Of a DNA stretch of 33,145 nt, positions 18,256 through 28,100 are shown one piece after another. Under the pieces are notes generated by a model that was not told the DNA's origin, made no database searches, and saw nothing but the letters and a program-made list of their open reading frames with translations. Origin of the DNA: Bacteroidales bacterium (GTDB lineage Bacteria > Bacteroidota > Bacteroidia > Bacteroidales > UBA10428); NCBI GenBank assembly GCA_016936215.1, contig JAFGPL010000171.1:1-33145 (forward strand), in the 5' to 3' direction. Every line of letters begins with the position of its first letter. The stretch's first letter is position 1. Made by a program: the position numbers and the translations under genes.

Positions 18256-18372
18256 AAAATCAGTTTTGTATTCATCATTTAAACATAAACCTGTTTATTG
18301 CGAAAACCTGTTGTTCAATTGTGCATTACAAGATAATAGGCAGCATTCGATATATAATCCGACTTTAATTAT

Positions 18373-18380
18373 TAAATTTG
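18373..18380 (+). promoter_or_regulatory. Bacteroidetes -7 motif TAAATTTG upstream of purM
   Basis: TAAATTTG 26 nt before the ATG. Confidence 0.45.
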
Positions 18381-18406
18381 CCACGATCAAAACATAGCTT
18401 TTTAAA

Positions 18407-19573
18407 ATGACCAAAGCCACCCGTTACAACAGCAGAGGGGTTTCTGCAAGTAAAGAAGATGTGCATAAAGCCATTGAGTTCTTTGATAAAGGTTTATATC
18501 CCAATGCTTTTTGCAAAATTCTGCCCGATTTTTTATGCAACGACCCGGAGTATTGCACCATAATGCACGCGGACGGGGCAGGAACAAAATCTTCGCTTGC
18601 ATATATTTACTGGAAAGAAACCGGTGACTATTCTGTATGGAAAGGGATTGCAAGGGATTCAATAATAATGAACCTTGATGACCTGCTTTGCATTGGTGCA
18701 ACCGACAATTTTCTTTTGTCTTCTACCATCGGGCGCAATAAATTCAAAATTCCCGGCGATGTTATTGTTCATATCCTTAAAGGGTATGACGAACTAATAC
18801 AGGAGCTATCGGAATGGGGCATCAATGTGTACCTTACCGGGGGTGAAACCGCCGACATCGGCGACCTGGTGCGTACCATCGTTGTTGATTCAACTTTAAC
18901 CTGCCGGATGAGACGCTCTGAAGTAATTGAAAATCATATTCAGGCAGGCGATGTTATTGTGGGACTGGCATCGTTCGGGCAAGCAGTATACGAAACGACC
19001 TATAACAGCGGCATTGGTAGCAACGGGCTCACTTCAGCAAGGCACGATGTCTTTCATAACTATCTCGTTGAAAAATATCCCGAAAGCTATGATGACCTGA
19101 TACCCGCTTCGCTTGTATATACCGGCAGGTTCAGGGTCAACCAGAAATATAAGGACACCGGTGAAGATGCCGGAAAGTTAATTCTCTCCCCCACCCGCAC
19201 CTACGCCCCGGTTATTAAGGAAATACTCATGGGCCACAGGGACAAGTTGCATGGAATGATACACTGCACAGGCGGAGGCCAGACAAAAGTGATGAAATTT
19301 GTTGATAAACTGCATATTATCAAAGACGACCTGTTCCCCATCCCCCCTGTTTTTCAGCTTATACAGGAACAATCACGAGCCGAAATGAGCGAAATGTACG
19401 AAGTTTTTAACATGGGGCACCGGTTTGAAATCTATACCAACCCCGCAACTGCAGATCAGATAATTTCCATATCAAAAAAATTCAACGTGGAAGCAAAAAT
19501 AATCGGCAGGGTTGAAAAGGCCGACAGAAAGATGTTGACCATTTCAGACAGTTCAGGTAAATATATCTATTAA
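18407..19573 (+). CDS. purM: Phosphoribosylformylglycinamidine cyclo-ligase (AIR synthase)
   Basis: '[17 protein letters not shown]', '[25 protein letters not shown]', '[13 protein letters not shown]', '[31 protein letters not shown]', '[10 protein letters not shown]'. Confidence 0.93.
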   Translation: MTKATRYNSRGVSASKEDVHKAIEFFDKGLYPNAFCKILPDFLCNDPEYCTIMHADGAGTKSSLAYIYWKETGDYSVWKGIARDSIIMNLDDLLCIGATDNFLLSSTIGRNKFKIPGDVIVHILKGYDELIQELSEWGINVYLTGGETADIGDLVRTIVVDSTLTCRMRRSEVIENHIQAGDVIVGLASFGQAVYETTYNSGIGSNGLTSARHDVFHNYLVEKYPESYDDLIPASLVYTGRFRVNQKYKDTGEDAGKLILSPTRTYAPVIKEILMGHRDKLHGMIHCTGGGQTKVMKFVDKLHIIKDDLFPIPPVFQLIQEQSRAEMSEMYEVFNMGHRFEIYTNPATADQIISISKKFNVEAKIIGRVEKADRKMLTISDSSGKYIY

Positions 19574-19590
19574 TTTGCCCAGGTAATAAC

Positions 19591-20679
19591 ATGAAAAATA
19601 ATTTAATTGTAGAAAAACTTGAAGGTGTAAAAAACCGCTTTGATGAAATCGGCAGACAGATATCAGAACCCGATTCTATGGCGGATATGAAGAAATTTGT
19701 AAAGCTAAGCAAAGAATATAAGGAGTTGACCCCCATTATTGATGCCTACAAAGAATACAAGAATATATTAAGCAATATCAACAATGCCAAGGAAATCCTT
19801 TCCAGCGAAAAAGACGAAGAAATGCGTGAAATGGCCAAAGCCGAGCTGGATGATTTGAACGGCAGGCTTGAGCCACTTGAAGAACAGATAAAAATCCTCC
19901 TGCTCCCTGCAGACCCGCAGGATGAAAAGAACGCGGTTATCGAGATCAGGGCCGGCACCGGGGGTGATGAAGCAAGTATTTTTGCAGGCGACCTCTATCG
20001 TATGTACAATAAATACTGTGAACAAATGGGGTGGAAAGTCGAAATATACGATTTCACCGAAGGTACCGTAGGCGGGTTTAAGGAAATTATCCTGCATGTC
20101 AAGGGCGATGGGGTATATGGCATTATGAAATATGAATCAGGTGTACACCGCGTACAACGGGTTCCGCAAACCGAAACCCAGGGAAGGATACATACATCGG
20201 CTGCTTCGGTAGCCGTGCTGCCCGAAGCCGACGAAGTGGACATACAGGTGAAACAGGATGATGTAAGGATTGACAGGTTTTGTTCTTCGGGTCCAGGTGG
20301 ACAATCTGTTAATACCACCTATTCGGCCGTAAGGCTTACACACATTCCTACAGGTATCGTGGTACAATGCCAGGACCAGAAATCACAGTTGAAAAACCTT
20401 GATAAAGCCATGACAGAGCTTCGCACACGTCTTTACAACCTTGAATACCAGAAATATCTCGATGAGATTGCCTCAAAAAGGAGAACCATGGTGTCAACCG
20501 GTGACCGTTCAGCGAAAATCAGGACTTATAACTACCCACAGGGGCGCATGACCGATCACCGCATAAACCTTACCATGTATAACCTGCAATCTATTATCGA
20601 TGGTAATATCCAGGAAATAATTGATAAACTGCAGATGGCCGAAAATGCTGAAAGGCTTAAAGCAAGCGGACTGAACTAA
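19591..20679 (+). CDS. prfA: Peptide chain release factor 1
   Basis: '[22 protein letters not shown]', '[29 protein letters not shown]', '[31 protein letters not shown]'. Confidence 0.97.
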   Translation: MKNNLIVEKLEGVKNRFDEIGRQISEPDSMADMKKFVKLSKEYKELTPIIDAYKEYKNILSNINNAKEILSSEKDEEMREMAKAELDDLNGRLEPLEEQIKILLLPADPQDEKNAVIEIRAGTGGDEASIFAGDLYRMYNKYCEQMGWKVEIYDFTEGTVGGFKEIILHVKGDGVYGIMKYESGVHRVQRVPQTETQGRIHTSAASVAVLPEADEVDIQVKQDDVRIDRFCSSGPGGQSVNTTYSAVRLTHIPTGIVVQCQDQKSQLKNLDKAMTELRTRLYNLEYQKYLDEIASKRRTMVSTGDRSAKIRTYNYPQGRMTDHRINLTMYNLQSIIDGNIQEIIDKLQMAENAERLKASGLN

Positions 20680-20689
20680 AACTTCTGTA

Positions 20690-21517
20690 ATGAGTTTTAA
20701 AAGTTTGTTTCAAAATATCCTTACAAAAAAAAGTTTTCTCTGTATCGGTCTTGATTCAGATATTCAGAAAATACCCGGTTATCTTAATAAATACAAGCAC
20801 CCGGTGTTTGAATTCAACCGTATGATTGTTGATGCCACCGCACCATACACCATTGCCTACAAGCCGAATATTGCCTTTTACGAGAGCCGGGGGAAAGAAG
20901 GATGGCATGAACTTGAACTAACGGTGGATTACATCCGCAAAAACCATCCCGGCATTTTTCTAATTGCAGATGCCAAACGCGGTGATATTGGCAACACTTC
21001 CGAAATGTATGCCGAGACTTTTTTTAAAATCTTCGACTTCGATGCTGTAACTGTCTCTCCTTACATGGGTTATGATTCAATTCAGCCTTTTTTTAATTAT
21101 AAAAATAAGTGGGTAATTATACTTGCTCTCACTTCCAATAAAGGCTCTGATGATTTTCAGATGCTGCGTACGGGAAAAAGCGAGACCCTTTTTGAAACAG
21201 TGCTTAAAACATCTTCAACATGGGGAAACAAAGAAAACACCATGTACGTGGTGGGCGCCACGCATGCCAATATGCTGGTGCTGGTGAGGGAATATGTGCC
21301 CGATCATTTTTTACTTATTCCCGGTGTAGGTGCCCAGGGGGGCAGCCTCGAAGATGTCTTTGAGTACGGAAAAAACCCGAACTGCGGGCTCATTGTAAAT
21401 TCATCAAGGGCAATAATCTACGCGGGAACAGACAAAGACTTCGATCAAACAGCGGCACAAAAAGCCTCTGAAATTCAGGGACAAATGGAAAAATTACTGT
21501 TACATTTGCCTGCCTGA
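20690..21517 (+). CDS. pyrF: Orotidine 5'-phosphate decarboxylase
   Basis: 'LCIGLDSDIQKIP', 'YKPNIAFYES', 'IADAKRGDIGNTSEMYA', 'LIPGVGAQGG', 'LIVNSSRAIIYA'. Confidence 0.95.
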   Translation: MSFKSLFQNILTKKSFLCIGLDSDIQKIPGYLNKYKHPVFEFNRMIVDATAPYTIAYKPNIAFYESRGKEGWHELELTVDYIRKNHPGIFLIADAKRGDIGNTSEMYAETFFKIFDFDAVTVSPYMGYDSIQPFFNYKNKWVIILALTSNKGSDDFQMLRTGKSETLFETVLKTSSTWGNKENTMYVVGATHANMLVLVREYVPDHFLLIPGVGAQGGSLEDVFEYGKNPNCGLIVNSSRAIIYAGTDKDFDQTAAQKASEIQGQMEKLLLHLPA

Positions 21518-21581
21518 CCATAGAAAAGAGTACATCCTATCTGTTTTTTTCCTATTTTAGATGCAATTTGTTATAAATTAA

Positions 21582-22874
21582 ATGAACGAGGAGTTTCTTC
21601 ATTACATCTGGAAATACGCGTTATTTAACCCTGCTGCACTCAAACTCACAAGCGGCGAACCCATTGTTGTTATAAAACCGGGCGAACATAACCACAATGC
21701 CGGCCCCGATTTTTTAAATGCCCGTTTAAAAATCGGGGACACAGTTTGGGCCGGCAACATAGAAATTCATATCAATTCGTCTGACTGGGAAAAACACCGG
21801 CACCATGAAGATAAAGCCTATAACAGCGTAATCCTTCAGATTGTGCACCATGATGATAAGGTGTGCCTGCTTGAGAATGGTAACCGGGTACCTACATCCG
21901 AACTTCAATTCGACCAGCAACTTTACCGGCACTACCTGTTCCTTATTCAAAGCAGGAAATGGATTGCATGCAAAGATGAAATCACCCGGGTTGACCCATT
22001 TGTTTTTTATTACCAGCTTGAAACATTAACGGTTGAAAGGCTGCAGGCCAAATCAGAAGCCATTGTCCATACATTGCAGCAGACCAAAAATGACTGGGCG
22101 GAAACATTTTATATCCATCTTGCCCGCAATTTCGGGTTTAAGGTCAATTCGGTGCCTTTCGAGATGCTGGCCAGGTCGCTTCCACTTAAATACATAGCAA
22201 AGCACAAAAACAACCTCGTGCAGGTTGAAGCCTTGCTTTTCGGCCAGGCAGGCTTTCTCGGCGATGACATAAACGACAGTTATTTCAACCTGCTTTCAAG
22301 AGAATATAAAGTACTCCAGGCAAAATTCCGGCTTAAACCTCTCGACAAGCATATATGGAAATTTCTAAGGCTCAGGCCCGATAATTTTCCTACCATCAGG
22401 ATATCACAATTTGCATCTCTTCTGGTGCGTTCATCACAACTTTTCACAACCATTACAGAAACCAGTGATATTAAAAAGGTTCAGAAATATTTCGATGTTT
22501 CTGCATCTGAATACTGGCAATCGCATTACCGGTTTGGGACAGCCTCACCCCGCAAAAAGAAAAAATCTTTCGGCACTGAAAGCATCAACAATTTAATTAT
22601 AAATACCATATCCCCTGTTTTATTTGTCTATGGAAGCCTGAATGCAAAAGAAGGACTGAAGGACAGGGCGTTAAATTTCCTCATGAAGACATCCCCCGAA
22701 GACAATACAATAATCAGGAACTGGGCAAAACTCGGCTTTGATCCAAAAAGTGCATTTGAAAGCCAGGGGATGCTTCAGCTTAAAAACAACTACTGTGACA
22801 AGAAAAAATGCCTGTCCTGTCATATCGGGAACAAAATCATTGCTTCTTCAGCCGGTAACCATGAAGATTTTTAA
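21582..22874 (+). CDS. DUF2851-like family protein
   Basis: 'MNEEFLHYIWKYALFN..GEPIVVIKPGEHNHNAGPDFLNARLKIGDTVWAGNIEIHINSSDWEKHRHHEDKAYNSVILQIVHHDD'; C-terminal CDKKKCLSCHIG. Confidence 0.85.
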   Translation: MNEEFLHYIWKYALFNPAALKLTSGEPIVVIKPGEHNHNAGPDFLNARLKIGDTVWAGNIEIHINSSDWEKHRHHEDKAYNSVILQIVHHDDKVCLLENGNRVPTSELQFDQQLYRHYLFLIQSRKWIACKDEITRVDPFVFYYQLETLTVERLQAKSEAIVHTLQQTKNDWAETFYIHLARNFGFKVNSVPFEMLARSLPLKYIAKHKNNLVQVEALLFGQAGFLGDDINDSYFNLLSREYKVLQAKFRLKPLDKHIWKFLRLRPDNFPTIRISQFASLLVRSSQLFTTITETSDIKKVQKYFDVSASEYWQSHYRFGTASPRKKKKSFGTESINNLIINTISPVLFVYGSLNAKEGLKDRALNFLMKTSPEDNTIIRNWAKLGFDPKSAFESQGMLQLKNNYCDKKKCLSCHIGNKIIASSAGNHEDF

Positions 22875-22882
22875 TACAAATA

Positions 22883-22912
22883 TTGATTTATAAAAAAAAA
22901 TAAATACCTTTG
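22883..22912 (+). promoter_or_regulatory. Canonical Bacteroidetes promoter for rpsO
   Basis: TTG (22883-22885), 19-nt spacer, TACCTTTG (22905-22912). Confidence 0.7.
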
Positions 22913-22950
22913 CAGTCTTATTTTTAAAAGATATCAATTAGATTAGAAAT

Positions 22951-23220
22951 ATGTATTTAACATTAGAGAAAAAACAGCAGTTGTTTAAGAAATACGGAAA
23001 ATCAGAAAAAAACACAGGATCGGCCGAAAGCCAGATAGCTTTGTTTTCTTTTCGTATTAACCATCTTACAGAGCACCTGAAAGTAAATAAAAAAGATTTC
23101 AGCACACAGTTGGCGTTGCTGAAGCTTGTAGGTAAAAGAAGAAGGCTGCTCGATTATCTGAAAGACCGCGACATTGAAAGATACCGTAAAGTTCTTGGCG
23201 AACTGAATCTGCGTAAGTAA
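22951..23220 (+). CDS. rpsO: 30S ribosomal protein S15
   Basis: 'NTGSAESQIALFSFRINHLTEHLKVNKKDFSTQLALLKLVGKRRRLLDYLKDRDIERYRKVLGELNLRK'. Confidence 0.98.
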   Translation: MYLTLEKKQQLFKKYGKSEKNTGSAESQIALFSFRINHLTEHLKVNKKDFSTQLALLKLVGKRRRLLDYLKDRDIERYRKVLGELNLRK

Positions 23221-23222
23221 CC

Positions 23223-23254
23223 AAAAAAAGGCAATTCGAAAAATTGCCTTTTTT
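23223..23254 (+). terminator. Intrinsic terminator after rpsO
   Basis: AAAAAAAGGCAATT-cgaaa-AATTGCCTTTTTT hairpin with T-tract. Confidence 0.85.
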
Positions 23255-23301
23255 ACTTTTTTCATAAATCAAACTGTAACAAAAGTAATTTAGAGGAAAT
23301 T

Positions 23302-25437
23302 ATGTATAAAGCATATCAAAAAACAATTCAATTAATTGACGGAAGAACCATAACCATCGAAACCGGTAAACTGGCCAAACAGGCCGACGGTTCTGTAGTG
23401 GTTAAAATGGGAAATACCATGCTGCTTGCAACCGTTGTGTCTGCAAAAGAAGCAGTTGAAGACCTTGATTACATGCCCCTTCAGGTAGAATATAAAGAAA
23501 AATTTGCCGCTGTTGGAAGATTCCCGGGCGGATTTCTTAAAAGGGAAGCCAGGCCAAGCGATTACGAAATACTTATCTCAAGACTTGTTGACCGTGCCCT
23601 GCGCCCTTTATTCCCCGACGATTATCATGCCGAAACATTCGTAAATGTTATGCTGATAAGCGCCGATAAAGAAACAATGCCCGATTCGCTTGCCGGACTT
23701 GCAGCCTCTGCAGCACTTGCCGTATCTGATATTCCTTTTAACGGCCCTATTTCAGAAGTACGGGTAGCCAGGATAAACGGGCAGATGGTGATAAACCCCA
23801 CCTTTTCACAGCTTAAAGAAGCAGATATTGATATCATCGTGGGCGCAACCTACGACAATATACTTATGGTTGAAGGTGAGATGAACGAAGTGTCGGAGAA
23901 AGACATGCTCGAAGCCATTATGTTTGCACATACCGAGATTAAGAAACATTGCAAAGCGTTGATGGAGTTTTCCGAAGAGGTAGGCTCTGTAAAAAAGCGG
24001 GAATACTGTCACGAGACCAATGACGAAGAATTAAAGAAACTGGTTTGGGACAAAACATACGATAAAATTTATAACATTGCCAAAACCACCCCCGGCAAAC
24101 ACGACAGGCATGATGCCTACGAAGTTGTCAAACAAGAACTTATAGAATCGTTTAACGAAGAAGAAGCCGAAGAAAAAAAGGCAATGATAGACCGCTATTT
24201 TCATGAAGTTGAAAAAACCGCGGTAAGAAGTCTTATCCTTGATGAAAGAATTAGGGTTGACGGCAGAAAAACCAACGAGATCAGGCCTATATGGTGCGAA
24301 GTTGATTACCTGCCTTCGGCACATGGAAGTGCAGTTTTTACCCGTGGTGAAACACAATCGCTCACCACCATCACACTCGGCACAAAACTCGACGAAAAAA
24401 TGATTGACGAAGTGCTGATACAGGGCTCAGAAAAATTCGTGCTGCATTATAACTTCCCTCCTTTTTCCACCGGTGACGCAAGAGGTTCACGTGGCCTTAG
24501 CCGCAGGGAAATTGGACATGGCAACCTGGCACACCGGGCGCTCAAAAAAATGATCCCGGCAGATAACCCTTACGCAATAAGGGTGGTGTCGGATATCCTC
24601 GAATCAAACGGTTCTTCTTCAATGGCCACAGTTTGTGCCGGAACCCTGGCGTTGATGGATGCCGGTGTTAAATGCAAAAAACCTGTTTCGGGTATTGCAA
24701 TGGGACTAATCACCGATACCGAAACTAAAAAATATGCCATTCTTTCTGATATCCTGGGCGACGAAGACCACCTCGGCGACATGGACTTTAAAGTTGCCGG
24801 CACCAAAGAAGGTATAACAGCCACCCAAATGGATATAAAAGTAGACGGCCTTTCGTATGAAATACTTAAAGAGGCATTGGAACAGGCCAGGGTTGGCAGG
24901 TTGCATATCCTCGACAAGATGCTTGAAACAATAACAGAACCCCGTGCCGACTATAAACCATTTGTGCCGCGACTCGTGCAGATAACCATACCAAAAGATA
25001 TGATCGGTGCGCTAATCGGCCCTGGCGGAAAAGTTATCCAGAAGATACAGGAAGAAACCAGCTCTACCATTGTAATCGAAGAAATAGACAGCGTGGGTGT
25101 GGTTGATATTTTTGCCGCCGACAAAACAGCTATTGACGCTGCCCTTGCAAGGGTGATGGCTATAGTTGAAGTGCCGGAAGCAGGTAAAATTTATAAAGGC
25201 ACCATCAAATCCATCACCACTTTTGGCGCATTTGTTGAAATATTGCCCGGAAAACAGGGATTACTGCACATTTCTGAAATCTCCCACAAAAGATTGAAAG
25301 ATGTAAAAGAAGAACTTAATGAAGGACAGGTCGTGGAAGTAAAACTACTTGAGATTGACCCCAAAAACGGCAACCTGAGGCTTTCAAGAAAAGCACTTTT
25401 ACCAAAACCGGAACATACCGGTGAAAAACAAAACTAA
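23302..25437 (+). CDS. pnp: Polyribonucleotide nucleotidyltransferase
   Basis: RNase PH repeats, KH '[27 protein letters not shown]' and S1 '[34 protein letters not shown]'; '[30 protein letters not shown]'. Confidence 0.98.
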   Translation: MYKAYQKTIQLIDGRTITIETGKLAKQADGSVVVKMGNTMLLATVVSAKEAVEDLDYMPLQVEYKEKFAAVGRFPGGFLKREARPSDYEILISRLVDRALRPLFPDDYHAETFVNVMLISADKETMPDSLAGLAASAALAVSDIPFNGPISEVRVARINGQMVINPTFSQLKEADIDIIVGATYDNILMVEGEMNEVSEKDMLEAIMFAHTEIKKHCKALMEFSEEVGSVKKREYCHETNDEELKKLVWDKTYDKIYNIAKTTPGKHDRHDAYEVVKQELIESFNEEEAEEKKAMIDRYFHEVEKTAVRSLILDERIRVDGRKTNEIRPIWCEVDYLPSAHGSAVFTRGETQSLTTITLGTKLDEKMIDEVLIQGSEKFVLHYNFPPFSTGDARGSRGLSRREIGHGNLAHRALKKMIPADNPYAIRVVSDILESNGSSSMATVCAGTLALMDAGVKCKKPVSGIAMGLITDTETKKYAILSDILGDEDHLGDMDFKVAGTKEGITATQMDIKVDGLSYEILKEALEQARVGRLHILDKMLETITEPRADYKPFVPRLVQITIPKDMIGALIGPGGKVIQKIQEETSSTIVIEEIDSVGVVDIFAADKTAIDAALARVMAIVEVPEAGKIYKGTIKSITTFGAFVEILPGKQGLLHISEISHKRLKDVKEELNEGQVVEVKLLEIDPKNGNLRLSRKALLPKPEHTGEKQN

Positions 25438-25462
25438 AAAGGCTTGAAAAAGCCTTTTTTTG
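25436..25462 (+). terminator. Intrinsic terminator after pnp
   Basis: AAAAAGGCTT-gaa-AAAGCCTTTTTTT. Confidence 0.85.
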
Positions 25463-25551
25463 TTTTATAACGTACTTTCTTCATTCAAATTCAAAATATT
25501 CTTTTAATTTTATTGAAAAGTTAAACAGAATACTAATCAACTCTGAAAACA

Positions 25552-27669
25552 ATGAAAAAGTCAAGTCTTTTAGTGGCATCGCTAATCACATTATGTATGT
25601 TAAGTTGTACAAACCATCGCCTCAAATATCCTGAAGCAGAAAAAACAAATGTCTCAGACACCTATTTTGGAAAGACGGTACACGACCCTTACCGATGGCT
25701 CGAAGACCCGGCCTCTGAAAAAACCAGGCAATGGATCACGGCTCAAAATGCCTTAACATTCAGCTACCTGGAAAAAATTCCCTATAGGGATAAAATCAAG
25801 GAACATTTGACCGGAATATACAATTATGCCAAAATGAATACCCCGTTAAAAAAAGCCGGCAAGTTTTTTTACCTCAAAAACAGTGGCCTGCAGAACCACG
25901 ACATTCTTTATATGCAGGAAACGGCAGATAGCGAACCGGTAGAACTACTCGATCCTAACAAACTCGACCGGGAAGGAAAAATTTCTCTCGGTGAATTTAA
26001 TATCTCGGGTGACGGAAATTTCCTTGCCTTTTCAGTCTCCCAGGGGGGATCAGACTGGCGGGAAATATACATAAAAAACATCCTTACAGGGGAAATGTTA
26101 AATGATTCGGTTAAATGGGTAAAATTTTCATCCATAGCATGGCATAGAGATGGTTTTTTTTACAGCAGGTACCCTCGACCTGAAGATGAAAAAAGCCTGA
26201 CTGATATGAATAAAAACCACCGTGTTTATTACCATAAAACCGGCACATCACAGGCTGAAGATATGCTCATCTTCGAAACTGCCGGGTTTCCCGATCGCAT
26301 TTTAACTGCAAGGGTTACCGATGATGAAAAGTTTTTAATCATCGAAGAAGCCGAATCAACCTATGGCAGTCGGCTGCATATTAAAAAGATGGAAGACCCC
26401 GGGGCAGAATTTGTGCTTCTAATGGAAGATTTCAGCTATGAAAACCATATAGTCGGTAATATTGAAAACCAAATTCTACTGCTTACAAACAGGGATGCAA
26501 CACGTTACAAATTACAATCGTTGAATTTTAACAACACTCCAGCCGGCTTGCCTATTGACCTGATCCCTGAAAACGAAAACCTGCTGGAAAAAGTTAACAT
26601 TGCCGGAGATAAACTTATTGCCAAATATCTTGTCGACGCGCATGCCGAACTCAGGGTTTTCGACTTATCAGGCAAATACCTTTATCAAATCAATCTGCCG
26701 CCCCTGGGCGATGTGAGCGATCTTAGTTCTTCCTTCAACGATCCTGAGGTTTTTTACACCTACACATCTTATACCACTCCCCCAGAGGTATTCAGATATA
26801 ATTCGGCAACCAATACTTCTGAGCTTTTTTTTAAACCTGAAACCAGCTTTGACGAAAACGGTTACACTACCTCTCTTGAATTTTGCACGAGTAAAGACGG
26901 TACCCGCGTACCTTTATATATTACATGCAAAAAAGAAATTGAAAAAAATGGTAAAAACCCCCTGATGTTATATGGGTACGGAGGCTTCAACATTTCTCTG
27001 CAGCCAAGATTTTCACCATATATCATGTATTGGCTCGAAAACGGGGGAATATTTGTCAATGCCAACATACGAGGAGGTGGAGAATATGGTGAAGAATGGC
27101 ACAAAGCAGGTACCAAACTTCAAAAACAAAACGTTTTCGATGACTTTATTGCCGCAGCCGAGTTCATGATAAATCAGAAATATACCAACCCTGAAAAAAT
27201 ATTAATTGAAGGCAGGTCTAACGGTGGACTTCTCATAGGTGCAGTCGTAAACCAACGGCCTGAACTTTTTAAAGTAGCCCTTCCGGCGGTAGGGGTTATG
27301 GATATGTTAAGGTTTAGCAGGTTTACTATTGGCTGGGCATGGGAAAGCGATTACGGATCTGTTAACAATGAAAAAGAATTTGAGAGCCTTCTTTCAATAT
27401 CTCCTTTGCACAATATTAAAACCAATATTGAATATCCGGCCATTCTGGTTACCACAGCAGAAAGAGACGACCGTGTTGTGCCTGCACATTCATTTAAGTA
27501 TATGGCTACACTTCAGGAGAAAGAAGACAATAAAAACCCGTTGTTAATAAGAATTCAGACAGATGCCGGTCATGGGGCTGGTAAACCTGTCAATGTACAA
27601 ATAGATGAAAGAGCTGATATTTTGGCATTTACATTTTATAACCTTAGAATAACACCTGTCTTTAAATAG
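25552..27669 (+). CDS. Prolyl oligopeptidase family (S9) lipoprotein
   Basis: Lipobox 'LCMLSCTN'; 'DPYRWLEDPASEKTRQWI'; catalytic Ser 'EGRSNGGLLIGAVVNQRPELF', Asp 'AERDDRVVPAHSFKY', His 'DAGHGAGK'. Confidence 0.95.
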   Translation: MKKSSLLVASLITLCMLSCTNHRLKYPEAEKTNVSDTYFGKTVHDPYRWLEDPASEKTRQWITAQNALTFSYLEKIPYRDKIKEHLTGIYNYAKMNTPLKKAGKFFYLKNSGLQNHDILYMQETADSEPVELLDPNKLDREGKISLGEFNISGDGNFLAFSVSQGGSDWREIYIKNILTGEMLNDSVKWVKFSSIAWHRDGFFYSRYPRPEDEKSLTDMNKNHRVYYHKTGTSQAEDMLIFETAGFPDRILTARVTDDEKFLIIEEAESTYGSRLHIKKMEDPGAEFVLLMEDFSYENHIVGNIENQILLLTNRDATRYKLQSLNFNNTPAGLPIDLIPENENLLEKVNIAGDKLIAKYLVDAHAELRVFDLSGKYLYQINLPPLGDVSDLSSSFNDPEVFYTYTSYTTPPEVFRYNSATNTSELFFKPETSFDENGYTTSLEFCTSKDGTRVPLYITCKKEIEKNGKNPLMLYGYGGFNISLQPRFSPYIMYWLENGGIFVNANIRGGGEYGEEWHKAGTKLQKQNVFDDFIAAAEFMINQKYTNPEKILIEGRSNGGLLIGAVVNQRPELFKVALPAVGVMDMLRFSRFTIGWAWESDYGSVNNEKEFESLLSISPLHNIKTNIEYPAILVTTAERDDRVVPAHSFKYMATLQEKEDNKNPLLIRIQTDAGHGAGKPVNVQIDERADILAFTFYNLRITPVFK

Positions 27670-27810
27670 TGTCTGTCTTTAAAGTCCTCATAGTTCGTTG
27701 CGCTCGTCCTCAAAAAGGTCATTTACGCATGGTAAACTCCCTTTTTTCGGATTTCACGCGCCTCGTCTGCGAACTTTAAAGAACAGCCACACGACTATAT
27801 GGACAAACAC
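27669..27810. mobile_element. Hairpin/MITE-like element (E2) at the stop codon of the S9 peptidase gene
   Basis: Flanked by TAAATA(GT) direct repeats (27663-27670 and 27811-27818). Terminal inverted repeats GTGTcTGTCt / GGACAAACAC. Inner inverted CTTTAAAG arms and a core GTCATTTAC-GCATG-GTAAACTCC (27718-27740) shared with E1. Confidence 0.7.
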
Positions 27811-27831
27811 TAAATAGTTATCAACAGGTTA

Positions 27832-27876
27832 TGCAACATTTTCAAGCAGTTCGTGTAACTTAAACTGCTTGTTGCA
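27832..27876. repeat. Imperfect palindrome with asymmetric 6-nt bulge
   Basis: TGCAAC-[ATTTTC]-AAGCAGTT ... AACTGCTT-GTTGCA; 14 bp of perfect complement around an 11-nt loop; no T-tract. Confidence 0.75.
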
Positions 27877-28028
27877 CGTACAATAGCCGGTTCTTTGATC
27901 ATCACTGGTAACAAAAATAATCTTTCAAAATTATTTCATTGATTTATAATATCTTTTATTTTTTCTTATATTTAACAAAAATTTGAAATACAAAACTTCT
28001 TAGTGTTTTTTTTTATTGAAAACATTTG

Positions 28029-28036
28029 TAAGTTTG
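28029..28036 (+). promoter_or_regulatory. Bacteroidetes -7 motif TAAGTTTG upstream of the TPR lipoprotein
   Basis: TAAGTTTG matches TAnnTTTG. Confidence 0.4.
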
Positions 28037-28100
28037 CAGCTTACATAAAAAGCTAAACAGAAACTATTTAAAGTATGTGGAACAAATAATCCGATTTATT

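Noticed and set aside
27826-27880. Bulged palindrome considered as an integron attC-like site
   Set aside because: Has extrahelical bases like attC, but the ends (ATGCAAC / GTTGCAC) do not fit RYYYAAC / GTTRRRY, and there is no cassette array or integrase nearby.
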